The notes under the pieces are model-generated. The model saw only the letters and a program-made list of their open reading frames with translations, did no database searches and was not told the DNA's origin. Made by a program: the position numbers and the translations under genes. A stretch of DNA of 64,000 nt, taken from the NCBI GenBank assembly GCA_036245525.1, contig BTPG01000006.1:92494950-92558949 (forward strand). The letters are read 5' to 3'. This document shows positions 53,226 through 64,000 of this stretch, one piece after another. Positions within the stretch are counted from its first letter, which is position 1; each line of letters opens with the position of its first letter. This stretch comes from Semisulcospira habei. Taxonomy: Eukaryota; Mollusca; Gastropoda; Semisulcospiridae.

Positions 53226-53719
53226 GCCGATGTGGTCTACGGAACCACCTCCCCCCCCCCCCCCCCCCCCCCCACGGCGCCCTCTGCGGCGTCTGAGGTC
53301 CACAGACACACCACCTTGGATTCGGTTGGGATGTCTGCACGTCGGGCCCAGTTGACGCCATTGGCTCCCCGGACCTTGCCCGCCCGCCCCTCCGATCGGT
53401 GTCGGCGGTGGCTGGAATCAACCCGGTCGAACATCCTCTAGTCCGGCACGACAGGCACCCCGCGACCTTGCCCGCCCCCCGCCCCCCCCCCCCCCCCCCC
53501 CCCAAGGAGCGTGGCTGGCAGTGGCAGGAGTCGCCCCGCTGCGTGATTCAACCACACTGCGGTCCCCTGCGGTCCTTTGAGACCTTGCCCGCCCGCTCCA
53601 CGGAGCGCGGCCGGCAGCGGCTGGAGCCGCCCTGCTATACGGTGACAAATTCCTCTGGCCATTGCGTGTCTTTCCGGACCTCAACCAAAGGCTGGGCCCC
53701 TCGCCACTCGAGTCTTGGA

Positions 53720-54340
53720 TCTCCGTGGACGAGGACTGCTCCTGACCCCTACCCCCACCCCTTCTCGGGTGCGCAGCATTCGATGGCGGGGGACCTCCCC
53801 GGGCGCTCGGAGGAGGCGGCTTCGGACGGAGGAACGCTTGTGTTTGATGCGCATGCTCTCCGTCAGCCGCGGCGTCTTGTCCCTCAGGTCGCGGATCCGC
53901 TGGGCCGAGGACATTGCTGGACCCGCCCTCCCCCCAGAGTGCTCGGCACTCGGCGGCAGGAGCTCCGCCCTGCGCACAGCTCACGTCAGGCAGACGATTT
54001 CTCCGGACTCTCGACGGCAGCCTCGGATGAAGGAACGCTCGCGTTGACGCGCATGCTTTCCGTCAGCTGCGTAGTCGCGTCCCTCGGGTCACGGATCCGC
54101 TGGGCCAATGACATTGCTGGACCCTTCCTCCCCCCAGAGTGCTCGGCACTCGGCGGCAGGGGCTTGGCGCAGCTCGTGTCAGGCGGATATTTTCTCTGGA
54201 CTCTCGACGGCAGCCTCGGATGGAGGAACGCTCGCGGAGTCTCGTCCCTCGGGTCACGGATCCGCTGGGCCGATGACATCGCTGGACCTTCCCTCCCTCC
54301 AGTGCTCGGCACTCGGCGGCAGGGGCTCCGCCCTGTGCTT
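53720..54340. repeat. Tandem repeat block (~190-200 bp units) inside copy D
   Basis: GGAGGAACGCTYG-type sites at 53831, 54031 and 54222, with repeated TCGGCACTCGGCGGCAGG, CTGGGCCGATGACAT-type and TCACGGATCCGCTGGG segments. A related single unit lies at 49570-49830 near the start of the same element. Confidence 0.78.
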
Positions 54341-54359
54341 GTTTTTTTTTTTTTTTACT

Positions 54360-54800
54360 CTCGGCGTGCCCAGGCCCAGGACTCCCACTGTCAGGACCCG
54401 GTCCAGGCGCTGAGAGTCTGCTGGCGCAGGACGAGACCTTTCCGGTGTATAAGATCCGATTCTTCCTGCTGTTATCCCCCGGCGGGGGCGCCATCTCTCT
54501 GCAGACGAGCTCAGTCCTCGTGGCTGCGCCGGGTCACCTGGTCCGCATACGAGGTACTCACCCCGGAGGCTGCATATCCGGGCACACAAGATCAGAGCGG
54601 TCTCCACGAGCGTCGTGTTTGACCGCGACTGTGCCGTGAGAGACATTGTGGCAGCTGTCGGGTGGAGACCAGATTCTGCCTTACTGACTCGCCTCTACCG
54701 GCTTCGGGACCTCTCGGGCCAGTGAGAGAACCTGGCCCTGATGGGGGACGTCGCTGCGGTGCAACACTCCCTCCCGGCGCCTCGGGCGCCCTAGGTGCGC
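54360..54800 (+). pseudogene. Copy D tyrosine recombinase, C-terminal part
   Basis: IRAHKIRAVSTSV (HxxR) and CAVRDIVAAVGW, then LTRLYRLRDLSGQ (Tyr). Stop codons interrupt it upstream and after SGQ. It is separated from the first recombinase half by about 1.1 kb of inserted repeats. Confidence 0.74.
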
Positions 54801-55277
54801 TTAGCTGAAATCGTCGGGAGGTTGCTCCTGTTTGCCGACCGCTAAGCATGTGCAGTGGCAGGACCTGGCGGGCGGCACCCACCTCCTTTTCTCTAGTCTT
54901 CCTCATAGTAATGCCATTGGTATGGATTTTGAGGAAACCAATGTATTTTTCTCTAAAATGTAATTTTTTCGAAAAATACTTACTGATGACATTACTCAGA
55001 GGCCCCTCCCCCCCCTCCACCCCCTCGCCTACCCCGCTTCCGCCAGGCTAGAGTAAGACTGGCATGCACCACTGCGCACGTGACCGGATAGGGAAGGAAG
55101 GGAGGCTACTCAGATTTTCTTGGTAACGACTCTCTAGTCGCCTCCCCTGTTGTGTAGGTATACACAACGGATTCTTAGGCTGAAATTGGTAAGCTAAGTG
55201 TACCTTACATATTATAGTGCTGCCATCGGTAAGTATTTTTCGAAAAAAGACATTTGAGAGAAAAATGCATTTTTGTA

Positions 55278-55970
55278 AGTTCTAAGTTCTCAAAGTCATA
55301 CAAGAACATGGATAAACTTGATGAAAATCCTCAAAAGGTACATTTTTGAGCTAAGACTACATTACCTGTAAGAGTTGTCATGTATCGGATAGCTGCTAAT
55401 TGCATATTCAACTGAATTGGATCAGTACTCTTTAAAGAGAAAAATTACCATTTATAGAAAGTCGGTTACCTGCATTTGAATTCGTAATTTGTGTTATATT
55501 CATTTGAAAGTTTGAATATAGCTAGCTTTGAGAAAGATATTGGATGAGTTTGTTAACAAGCTTTGTACATATTCAACGTTTTCGTACTGAAAAAATAATT
55601 AATCGCAGAAAAAAATGAAATGAAGAATTCTCCACTTCACAAGACGGTGACTACGTAAAGGCACTAGACACATCTTTGTTATACAGTATTACTGAAATGA
55701 TGCAAAGCACAAGACACGTCATTGTTATACATGAATTCAAAGCTCTCTCTCTCTCTCTCTCTCTCCTTCGCACTAGTGGATCGACGGGGACAATCAGTGT
55801 GGTCTACCATTTGACCCTTGACTGAGTGAAGTGAAATATGAACCCACAATCTTTATCTCCCTTAATTCGTTCTTGCGGATCAACGGAGACAACCTGCGCG
55901 GCATACCATGATGTCTAAATGTTGTATGTAACTGAGACTCCTCACGTTAAACCCACCTCATTCACAAAAA
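55278..55970. other. Intergenic DNA, no gene
   Basis: AT-rich unique sequence with a (CT)n tract at 55743-55766. No coding similarity is recognised. Confidence 0.5.
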
Positions 55971-57683
55971 CACTTCTTACTTACTCACTTACGCCTGTCA
56001 CCCCTACCCGGGTATAGGCCGTCCTCGAGAGACCTCCAGCGACTCCTGTCCTGTGCTTCTCCTTCGATTTTACTCCAGGTGGTTCCCAGTCTCTTGATGT
56101 CTGCTTGGAGGTTCTCGGCCTACCTCTTTTCCTCTTTCCCTGGGGGTTCCATGACAATGCCTGCCTAGTGATACTGGAAGCTGGCTTTCTCAGACTGTGA
56201 CCAATCCATCCCCATCTTCTTCGCCCAATTTCATTCTCTGCTGTTATCTGCTCTGTTCTCTCCCAGAGTCTGACGTTGCTGATCTTCTCTGGCCAGTGGA
56301 TTTTCAAAATTCTTCTAAGGCAAATGTTTATGAAGAACTGTACTCTGTTGACTGTGGTTTTTGTCAATTTCCAATTCTCTGCTCCATATAGGAAAACTGC
56401 TTTTACGTTGGAGTTGAAAATCCGGACTTTGGTATGTTGTGACAGCTCTCTGGAACTCCACACTTTTTTCAACTGTAGAAAGGCTGCTCTGGCTTTACCG
56501 ATTCGTGCTCTGACATCTGCATCAGTGCCGCCTTTTTTTGTCTATGATGCTCCCGAGATAGGTGAAGGACTCCACCTCCTCCAACGGGGTGCCAGCAAGC
56601 AAGACTGGTTCTTCCCTGGTTGCGTTCAGCCTCATTGTCTTTGTTTTCTGTTTTGAATGGTGAGGCCCACTTGGGACGAGATGTCAGCAAGCCTCGTGGT
56701 CTTGTCCTGCATTTGTTGATGAGTGTGGGACAGTAATGCCAAGTCGTCTGCAAAATCGAGGTCGTCAAGCTGTGTCCACAGTGTCCACTGTATTCCACTT
56801 CGTCTGTGCTCTGTGGTCCTCTTCATGACCCAGTCTATGGCCAGTAGAAGGAGGAACGGAGACAGCAGACACCCTTGCCTGACAACGGTTCTGACCTGGA
56901 GCTCCCTGGTGAACTGCCCGCTTCGTGGATCACGCGACATGTCATGCCATCGTAGCTGCTCTTGATCAGGCGGACGAGCTTTGTGGGTACACCGCAGTGT
57001 CGTAGGAGTTTCCACAGAGTCTCTCGGTCCACGCTGTCAAATGCTTTCTCGTAATCCACAAAGTTGACGTACAGCGGGGAGCTCCACACCAGAGACTGTT
57101 CCACAATGATGCGGAGAGTGGCGATCTGGTCTGTACATGATCGGTTTTTCCTGAATCCTGCTTGCTGGTCTCTCAGCTGGGGGTCAACGGAGCTCTTAAT
57201 TCTCTTCAGGATGATCCTGTTGAAGACCTTTCCTGGTACTGACAGCAAGGTGATTCCTCTGTAGTTGGAACACTTGCTGAGGTCGCCTTTCTTGGGAAGC
57301 TTGATTAGGTACCCCTCCTTCCAGTCAGCCGGCATCACCTCCTCTTCCCATATCTTTCCAAACAGTGGGTACAGCATCTCCACTGTTGTCTCTAGGTCTG
57401 CTTTCAGAGACTCCGCTGGGATGCCATCTGGCCCTGCTGCTTTGCCGTTTTTCAAAAATGCCACTGCTCTTCTGATCTCTTCCCGGCTGGGTCTGTCACG
57501 CTGATGGGTAGGTCGGTCTCTGCTGGCTGGATGTCTGGGGATGTATGGGCTGGGTCTGTTAAGTAACTCTTCAAAATACTCGGCCCATCTGTCGAGTTGG
57601 TCTGCTCTGTCTGCAATAGGCTTGCCTTCTTTGTCTTTTACTGGTCTTTCTGTATGGCCATACTTGCCCGACAATCTTCTGGT

Positions 57684-58569
57684 AATAAATAATAATAATT
57701 AATAATTACGGTATTTATAATGCACTTATCTTATAATAATTATAACTCTAAGCGCGCACTCACAACTCACGCACGCATGCGCACACTTTAGACAATGACT
57801 CACGTACCACAAATAGTAAAATACATTACGACGGTCAGCTTGGGGTGGGGAGGGTGGTGATATAGTGCTAAAACTGTTGAAAGAGGTGAGTTTTGAGGGC
57901 GGACTGGAAGGAGGAGAGAGAGTGTTTCTGACGGAGAGAGAGTGGGAGAGTGTTCCAGGTGGATGGACGGTAGACGGAGAAGGAGCGGGGGCCGAAAGTG
58001 TTGAGTTTGGTGCGAGGAATGTGGAGGCGGAGAGGGACGGAGGCAGAGCGGAGGGAGCGGGGAGGTGTGTAGGGGTGAAGTAAGTTGGAGAGATAGGCAG
58101 GAGCGCAGTTGTTCAGGGATTTGTAGCAGAGAGACAGAATTTTGTATTGGATGCGTTGGGGGATGGGGAGCCAGTGAAGGAGTTTGAGCAGGGGAGTGAT
58201 GTGGTCGGATTTTTTCATTTTCTGAGGATGAGGCGGGCAGCGTTGTTCTGGACGCGTTGGAGAGTGAAAGTGGTGGAGTGAGGGAGGCAGGAAAGGAGAG
58301 AGTTGCAGTAGTCGATGCGAGATAAGATGAGAGAGACAGCAAGTTTGGTGGCAGCTTCGGTAGTGAGGTATTTTCTGATCTGACTGATGCGGCGGAGGTG
58401 GAAATAGCATGCCTGGGCCGTGGCGGAGACGAAGCTGGTTATGGACAGAGAGGAATCGAGGATGACGCCGAGGTTCTTGGCCGAGTCAGAGAGGGAGATG
58501 GGGTGCTATCGAGTTGAAGGTGGAGAGAGGGAGGGAGCTGGGAGAGTTTCTGGCGAGTGCCTACCAGCA
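57684..58569 (-). mobile_element. Short LINE-derived element nested in the 56-60 kb LINE
   Basis: Begins at GCTGGTAGGCACTCGCCAG and ends in TTATTATTTATTA, like the 46195-47148 copy. It separates the host linker (...GNMKQLYD) from the host RT start (TRRLSGKYGHTER), so removing it restores the host reading order. One frameshift near 58220 divides its frame. Confidence 0.87.
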
Positions 58570-59622
58570 TGTCGTAGAGCTGTTTCATGTTGCCGCTGCC
58601 TGCTGCCTTTGCTGCCCGGCAGTGTAGGTCCTCTTGTCTGCCCTGATACTCCTCTTCACCTCGTGGTTGGCTTCTGAGTATTCCTCCTGTGCCCTTGTTT
58701 TGGCTGCTCTCGTGAGACTGTTGTTGACAACTGCTTTCTTCTGCTTCCTCACTTCTATCTTCTTCAAGGTCTGTGCCGACAGCCAGTCCTTGTGATGGTG
58801 TTTCCTGAACCCTACAGTGTCTTTGCAGGTTGAGTTCAGCTCCTCTCTAACTGCCTTCCACTGCTGCTCTGTGGTGACCGCCTCCTCTTCATTTACTAGC
58901 TCCTGTAGCGCTTGAAACCGGTTGGACAGCACCAGTTTGAACTCCGCCTTCTCTCACTCCAGTCTCTCTCAGGAGGCCTACATTATAGCGCTGTCTTCTT
59001 GTTGTCTATGTGCGGCTTTTCTTTAACTTGAGCTTGAGCTTTATTCTTAAGGTAAGCAGATGGTGGTCTGAGGCGACATCTGCTCCTCTCCTCACTCGAA
59101 CATCTTTAAGGGATCTTCTAAATTTCTTGCTAATGCAGATATGGTCTATTTGGTTCTCTATAGTATGGTCAGGTGAGACCCAAGTTGCTTTGTGTATTCT
59201 TCTGTGTGGGAAGATGCTGCCTCCAATGACAAGTCTGTTTAGAGCACAAAAGTCCACAAACCTCTCCCCGTTCTCACTCATCTTCCCTAGTCCCTGTCTC
59301 CCCATCACCTCTTCGTATCCGGTGTTGTCCTCGCCTATTTTGGCATTAAATTCGCCCATGACGATGTTGATGTCTCGCTCCTCACATTTGTCCACGGCAC
59401 TCTGGAGTCGGTCGTAGAACTCTTGTTTCTCTTCCTCGTCACTGTCATTAGTGGGCTCATAACACTGGATGACGTTCAGCTTGAGCTTTTTCTTGGTTCT
59501 AAAGGCTGCTATGATAATTCTTGGCCCAAGAGGTTCCCAGCCCATCAGCGCTCTCTGTGCCACTGGTGACAGCATGAATGCTACTCCTTCCGTATGGGGG
59601 GCATTCTCCTCTTCATGATCTA

Positions 59623-59761
59623 TATAGTGCGTTGTATTTTGTTTTTGTACTTTTTCTAAATTGCATTTTTGTAATTAGTTATTTTTGTACATTAGTTTTT
59701 GTTAAGCGCCTAGAGCTTTAATCTGAGGTTAGGCGCTATACAAGTACTCATTATTATTATT
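59623..59761 (+). mobile_element. LINE/SINE 3' terminal fragment nested in the endonuclease
   Basis: GTTAAGCGCCTAGAGCTTTA ... GGCGCTATACAAGTACTC and an (ATT)n tail, inserted between YSGH and HEEENAPHTEG of the host endonuclease. Confidence 0.82.
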
Positions 59762-60273
59762 ATGACCTGAATACAGAATCATCTCCCCACTTAACAGCCT
59801 TTTCTGGCCAGACTGCGTACATCTGGCTTCACTGATACCTAGCAGGGAAAGGTTGTACTTTTGCATTTCCGCTGCTATCTGGGCGTCCTTGCTGCTCTGG
59901 TACATGGTCTTGACGTTCCATGTGCCCTTGGTTGTGTCCCAGGATAGAGAGAGGCGGCTCGGTCCTGTGGCTTCCGACTTTCACCACAGGACGTCATAAA
60001 TCTTCTGGTAGAACCTTCCTCCTCCAGGAAAGGAATTACTGTTTGTCTTTTCGTCGGTGTTTTTGTAGCTATTTCCTTTTTTGCAGGGTGGGGAAGCTAC
60101 CACCACGCCCAACCCCCTTACTAGGAGGACCAGGGGTTTTCTGTCGGGGTCACCTTCCCTTAGACCATGTTGGTTCACGGCACCTTATTTCATTCGGTGC
60201 ACCCCTCTCGCGAGGGCCCCCCTATCCACCACCCAGGGGACGCGCCTCAACGCCATATGGAAAAAAAAAACCA

Positions 60274-60353
60274 CTTCTGTGTGTGCTTTTTGTTGCGATG
60301 ATTCCTGCAAGAATAGTCGCAATCAAAAGCGCTAGCAACAGCCAAAAGGTTAC
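60274..60353. mobile_element. Palindromic MITE, family 1, decayed
   Basis: TTTTTGTTGCGATGATTCCT and the right arm AGCAACAGCCAAAAGGTTA match the family core. The outer TTAACCC on the left is lost. Confidence 0.6.
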
Positions 60354-60879
60354 ACACATACATGATTACACACACCTTGCCTATGTAACAATCACAAAGA
60401 TGTTGTATTTTGTGTAAAAAATGTTTATTCACAGAAACAGAATATGAAAGGATGACATACACAGCAAATTAATCTCAATATCTCTTTATCGCATTATTTT
60501 TTTAACTAGCCCCTTGCTCTAGGCCCTGTTTAGCACAATCCCTGCCCAGTATGATCCCACTGGTTACCTCCCTCAAACCACCATGTACATGTGTAACATA
60601 GTGGTTCATGGGCGTTAACCAGTGTGATACAATCCCTGCGCCACAAATTGTGGTCATGTATGTAAGAACAAACCAAGTGTGAAAACACAGATTTCAACCG
60701 CCAGACAACCCAAAACGGACATAAAGAAAACCCATCACCTAATCTCAAAAACTGAAGGTTTTCTCTTTATTTCCCACTGAATATCCATTGAACGTGACAA
60801 TACCATACAATTCACGACAGCAGGAAATGAACAAGGCTAACCCCATGAGCATGCAGTGTGCCATACCATTTACATAGGT
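60354..60879. other. Intergenic DNA, no gene
   Basis: AT-rich unique sequence between a family 1 hairpin and a family 4 repeat. No protein or RNA gene is recognised. Confidence 0.5.
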
Positions 60880-61500
60880 GACAGTGAACAAAATTGAAAG
60901 GACTGAAAACGGTCCAATATGCCCAATGATCCATGGCCAGCAAAAGACATCAATTCTCATGAGCCCCTGCACATGCAATTTATGCCTCTTGCAGATGAAA
61001 CATTGATTGATTGTACATTGCTTAACGTCCCGACAGCAACAAGGCTTTCTCAGGACGTGCCTGCACTGCTTGTGAAAAAAAAAAAAAACTAAACAGAACA
61101 TTGTATGTATGTCGCCAGCCGGTCAAATACATTAAATAAACCTAACACATGGGGCCTAAATAAAGCTAAGACCATTTAGCAACACACATCCAATATCAAG
61201 AGCTACAGGCAGTGCAGACAGTAGGGAGAGTTTTAAAAAGGCAAATACAGGTGAATGGACCTCGGGTAGACAGAAACACATGCCCCAGAATAGAGAGAAA
61301 AACGCACCCTGTGGGGCTGACCAGGGTGACCCTGGGAACTAAAAAGTACCTAACCCCACCCAAGTCTCCCAGGGCAGACCCGGGTGGGGGTGCAGATGAA
61401 ACAGGCTGGCTGAAGGGCTGTTCTGTCTGAACCCAAAAGCTTCCTGGGATTTTGAAAAAGTTAAATCAGCCTCCATGACTGAAGACTGTCACCCATGAAT
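60880..61500. repeat. Dispersed repeat, family 4, split by a SINE
   Basis: Left part 60880-61002 and right part 61391-61500 join to match 61948-62190. The intervening 388 bp is a SINE flanked by the 13-bp duplication TGCAGATGAAACA. Confidence 0.8.
61003..61390 (-). mobile_element. Third SINE-like copy (minus strand) with 13-bp target duplication
   Basis: Full-length 388-bp inverse of the 37659 element. TGCAGATGAAACA at 60990-61002 and again at 61391-61403 brackets it, which fixes both ends of the family. It splits a family 4 repeat. Confidence 0.9.
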
Positions 61501-61947
61501 TTAAAGAACGGGTGGCTGCATGAACAAGGGGCATTAACTGCCTATGTGACCACACACATATACGTAATACAGAAATGCTTACACAAATGCTTCTATCAAT
61601 CAGCATAGGGGAGACAAACGTAGGTTAAAAACAGAAAACAATGTACATGTGCCATCAGCTAAATCAGGCCCTCCGATCAGTCTGCACTCAAAAACATGTT
61701 TATTGATCCGTCAACATGTCAAACCTGCGTTATGTTTCTGTTGCTGCGCAGCATGGTGCAACACATTTATTTGTCAACTTCCCCCTGAAGTAATTGGCCA
61801 TCAAATATGCTGTTATCTGATTTTGGATCTCACAGATCTAGGCTTCAAGGTCCAAAATCAAAGACTAGCACAAAAAGACAAATCTTCCTGTTGGTGAACA
61901 ATCAAGTTCACGTCCACTGAAAACCAATATTTATAAAATGCATGGGC

Positions 61948-62190
61948 GACAGTGTGAAAAATTTAAATGACTGAAATTGGTCTATAGACTATGTCCCATA
62001 ATCTGTGGCCAGCAAGAGACATATATTCTCATGAGCCCTTCCACCTACAGGGGCTCATGAGAATCTATGCCTTTTGCAAACAGAACAGAATGGCTTAAAG
62101 GCCGTTCTGCCTGAAGACAAAAGACAAAATTCAGCATTCTGGGATTCTCAAAAAGCTGAATCGGTCTCCAAAAAGACCGTCACCCATGTA
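61948..62190. repeat. Dispersed repeat, family 4
   Basis: GACAGTGTGAAAAATTTAAA ... hairpin 62012-62077 ... CGTCACCCATG, the uninterrupted counterpart of the 60880 copy. Confidence 0.76.
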
Positions 62191-62592
62191 AATGTAATAA
62201 TAATCCGATCCGAGGAACTGCTACAAGATCTACAAATGTAAACATAATTCAGCACACTTCAAGTCAAACACTTCAGCTAGGTGTGTCAAAAGCAAAGCAC
62301 CCTTATACATAAATTGTAACGGAACATAAATGTATTAGTGCAGTGAAAAAAACATGCACATTATTTTTCCGCCTAAAGAAAATATTGTACAAAATATTGA
62401 CAAGACTCGGGCCTACATTTTTCAAAATCATTTGTGACCATGAGCAGTTGACAATATACATGTGCTGGACTGTCACTCTGACCCTTAACCGCTTCACCAC
62501 CATCGAACACAGACCATGCTTCTGAAGTCTTTGCAAATTCAATGCCCAAGAGCTGCAGATATACAAGTAAACGTGGACACAAAGTGGTTTCA
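62191..62592. other. Intergenic DNA, no gene
   Basis: AT-rich; short ORFs on both strands have no recognisable domain. Confidence 0.45.
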
Positions 62593-62658
62593 GCAAGAGG
62601 CATAGATCCTCATGAGCCCCTGCAGTTGCGGGGGCTCATGAGGATCTATACCTCTTGT
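62593..62658. repeat. Isolated CTCATGAG hairpin (family 4 core)
   Basis: GCAAGAGGCATAGATCCTCA ... TGAGGATCTATACCTCTTG form a 66-bp near-perfect stem. Related hairpin cores lie at 11202-11256 and 22145-22201, and half-sites near 48000 and 48190. Confidence 0.72.
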
Positions 62659-63569
62659 AGTTGGATCGTGTTCATCTCTTCCTGGCAGTGAAGGAATTAA
62701 GTCACAAGGTCTAAAATCACAGACCAGGACACATTGCATTTTCCACATTCCCTCCCAAATATGAAAAGCATAGCGAACTAGAACACGTAGAATGTTAGAA
62801 CTGAGCACAGTCTGTCACCCATAAAAGTTACAATTGGGCACACAAACACAAATCAAAACACACACAGGCAGATAGTGTACACTGTGAGTTGAGCACATTT
62901 TACAGCATCTACTGCTCCTGTGGTCTGGCACATACAGTACTGACACACCTATGGAAATTTGGCAAGATAAAACAATGATTTGAACTCTAATATGATGAAT
63001 TTACATCTTATGCATGCAGCCACTGTTATGGTGTGTTTTCATGTAGCGATGCTGACAACAGCGTGACAGCAAAATGAAAACGATGGTGATAGCGCCTACA
63101 ATCAAGAACATAGAAATAAATAAAATGAGTGTTTCCATATGTGCAACGTGACAATGGTGTGAAATCAGAGATGCAGGCGACAGCAAAGCGACAGAATTTT
63201 ATCACACACGGAGCGATAAAACAGCGATTCCGCTGAGATTCTGCAGTGAAGGAAGCATGGCTTTCAGTACACGACAATCTGAAAACAATTGTAAACAACT
63301 TAAATAGGGTCACGATTTTGCAAGTCGCATCACAATTGGAAACACACAAAGCGTTTTGCCACTCAGCTACTTTTTTGCTGTGCCGCCCCCCACACACCAT
63401 TATGTTGCTATACAGAAACACAGCTGTACTGTAAAGAGTACATGTGCCAGTGGCTGCAAGCACAAGAGAGTGAAGATAAACTGAAGACAGTGGAGAGTCG
63501 GGGTATGAGTGGTTATATGGTCACATATCATAATTTGTTAACTTGTTCCCAACAACTGCTACAATAAAA
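62659..63569. other. Intergenic or UTR DNA, no gene recognised
   Basis: A 145-codon minus frame at 63026-63463 is Cys/Phe-rich with a hydrophobic stretch (63060-63130) but resembles no family and lacks splice or codon signals. It could be the 3' UTR of a gene beyond the right edge. Confidence 0.35.
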
Positions 63570-63662
63570 ATAACCCTCCAGCTGTCGGCAGCGCCGTTTG
63601 TCAAAATGATTCCTGCAGGAATCATTGCAACAAAAAACACTGCCAATAGCCAAAGGATTAAA
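63570..63662. mobile_element. Palindromic MITE, family 1
   Basis: ATAACCCTCCAGCTGTCGGC ... ACTGCCAATAGCCAAAGGATTAA, with a central CTGCAG. Confidence 0.75.
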
Positions 63663-63891
63663 CTGGAAAGGGAACTCAAACTCAAATCTGAATAATACCT
63701 CCTGCACATGTTGCAACCGAGCCTACATGTATTGTGGTAATGCATCACAATAAAAATTTTTAAATTCCCACATAGCGTTGCAAATTTAAGCTATAATGAA
63801 ATGTGCATACAATCACAAACATATTTTGATACTGCTATAGCTGATTATCATGTGCAATTACACTGGACTGCTGATAACACTACTTTATCTT

Positions 63892-63967
63892 TTGGTTGTC
63901 ATAGTGCTGTAGAAGCAATTCCTGCAGAAATTGTCTCGACAAAAGCACTCCCGACAAACAAAGGAAT
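63892..63967. mobile_element. Palindromic MITE, family 1, decayed
   Basis: TTTTGGTTGTCATAGTGCT ... AGCACTCCCGACAAACAAAGG, with arms still complementary around CCTGCAG. Confidence 0.6.
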
Positions 63968-64000
63968 AGAATGATACATTTTATCTTGAGACAATGGGAT

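Larger units (their letters stand above)
48598..55277 (+). mobile_element. DIRS-order retrotransposon copy D (plus strand, rearranged)
   Basis: Begins GTAATTTGTTTCCTCAAAAT. The ICR lies at 54900-54995 and the 3' inverted repeat at 55065-55277, complementary to 48640-48790 (GGCGACTCTAGGGAGT family). Remnants in order are a gag zinc motif, gag, an inserted LINE tail (50667-51281), a shortened RT/RNase H, and recombinase halves split by a GC-rich tandem repeat block (53230-54340). It is not coding-competent. Confidence 0.84.
55975..60010 (-). pseudogene. LINE with AP-endonuclease and reverse transcriptase, split by two insertions
   Basis: Near full length. The endonuclease (59006-59620, and 59765-59900 before the insert) has IQCYEPTNDSDEEEK, DINIVMGEFNAKIG, NRLVIGGSIFPHRRIHKATW and DVASDHHLL. 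The linker is at 58585-58932. RT (56835-57674) has GKAAGPDGIPAESLK, CSNYRGITLLSVPGKVFNRI, VNFVDYEKAFDSVDRE and FADDLALLSH. The C-terminus (55981-56472) has [25 protein letters not shown] and [10 protein letters not shown]. The catalytic Asp of GDFNA is Glu. Frames break near 56830 and 56600. It resembles the RTE-like element often annotated as craniofacial development protein 2. A TAAGTAAG-type 3' tail sits near 55972. Confidence 0.88.

Noticed and set aside
53399..54622. 407-codon plus-strand frame in DIRS copy D
   Set aside because: It reads through the GC-rich tandem repeat block; only its last part touches recombinase sequence and in the wrong frame for most of it.
63026..63463. 145-codon minus frame with a hydrophobic stretch
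   Set aside because: No recognised family, AT-rich, no supporting splice or repeat context; left as unannotated intergenic DNA.

Overview
This is a window of an invertebrate nuclear genome. It has GT-AG introns, long intergenic DNA, microsatellites and many eukaryotic transposable elements. The repeat repertoire fits a lophotrochozoan, most likely a mollusc: short retroposons ending in a GGCGTTAAAC-type tail, DIRS tyrosine-recombinase retrotransposons, LINEs of the kinds common in molluscs, and TTAA-flanked hairpin repeats. That taxonomic placement is inference. Unique DNA looks AT-rich, while the DIRS bodies are visibly GC-rich.

The left half (about 1.2-32.0 kb, minus strand) is one host gene, a synaptojanin-like phosphoinositide phosphatase. 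Eleven exons (1,708 coding bases) give the start codon, the whole SAC phosphatase domain with its CX5R active site, and the first residues of the inositol 5-phosphatase domain. The gene runs off the left edge. Every junction I call has GT and AG and a compatible phase. Three introns are inflated to 7-8 kb by DIRS copies A (4.3-10.5 kb), B (14.5-21.4 kb) and C (22.7-26.1 kb), all in the same orientation as the gene. The remaining intron DNA is crowded with palindromic TTAA-flanked MITEs and microsatellites.

From 33.4 to 36.7 kb on the plus strand lies a decayed gene for a tyrosine-recombinase-fold protein with an N-terminal acidic/zinc-binding part and a C-terminal SANT-like tail. It is followed by a 143-bp tandem array (36.7-38.4 kb) invaded by a SINE, then a second SINE copy that carries a foldback element, then a 770-bp terminal-inverted-repeat element (39.3-40.1 kb) that carries a 56-bp retroposon with a 16-bp target duplication.

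The right half (41-60 kb) is almost entirely mobile DNA. It holds a LINE with a C-terminal zinc finger (41.7-43.3 kb), a possible hAT-like element (44.9-48.5 kb) filled by nested LINEs, a plus-strand DIRS copy D (48.6-55.3 kb), and an endonuclease/reverse-transcriptase LINE (56-60 kb) broken by two nested insertions. From 60 to 64 kb I see only MITEs, hairpin repeats and one more SINE. All elements with recognisable proteins carry stops, frameshifts or truncations; I found no intact autonomous element. No tRNA, rRNA or CRISPR was seen.
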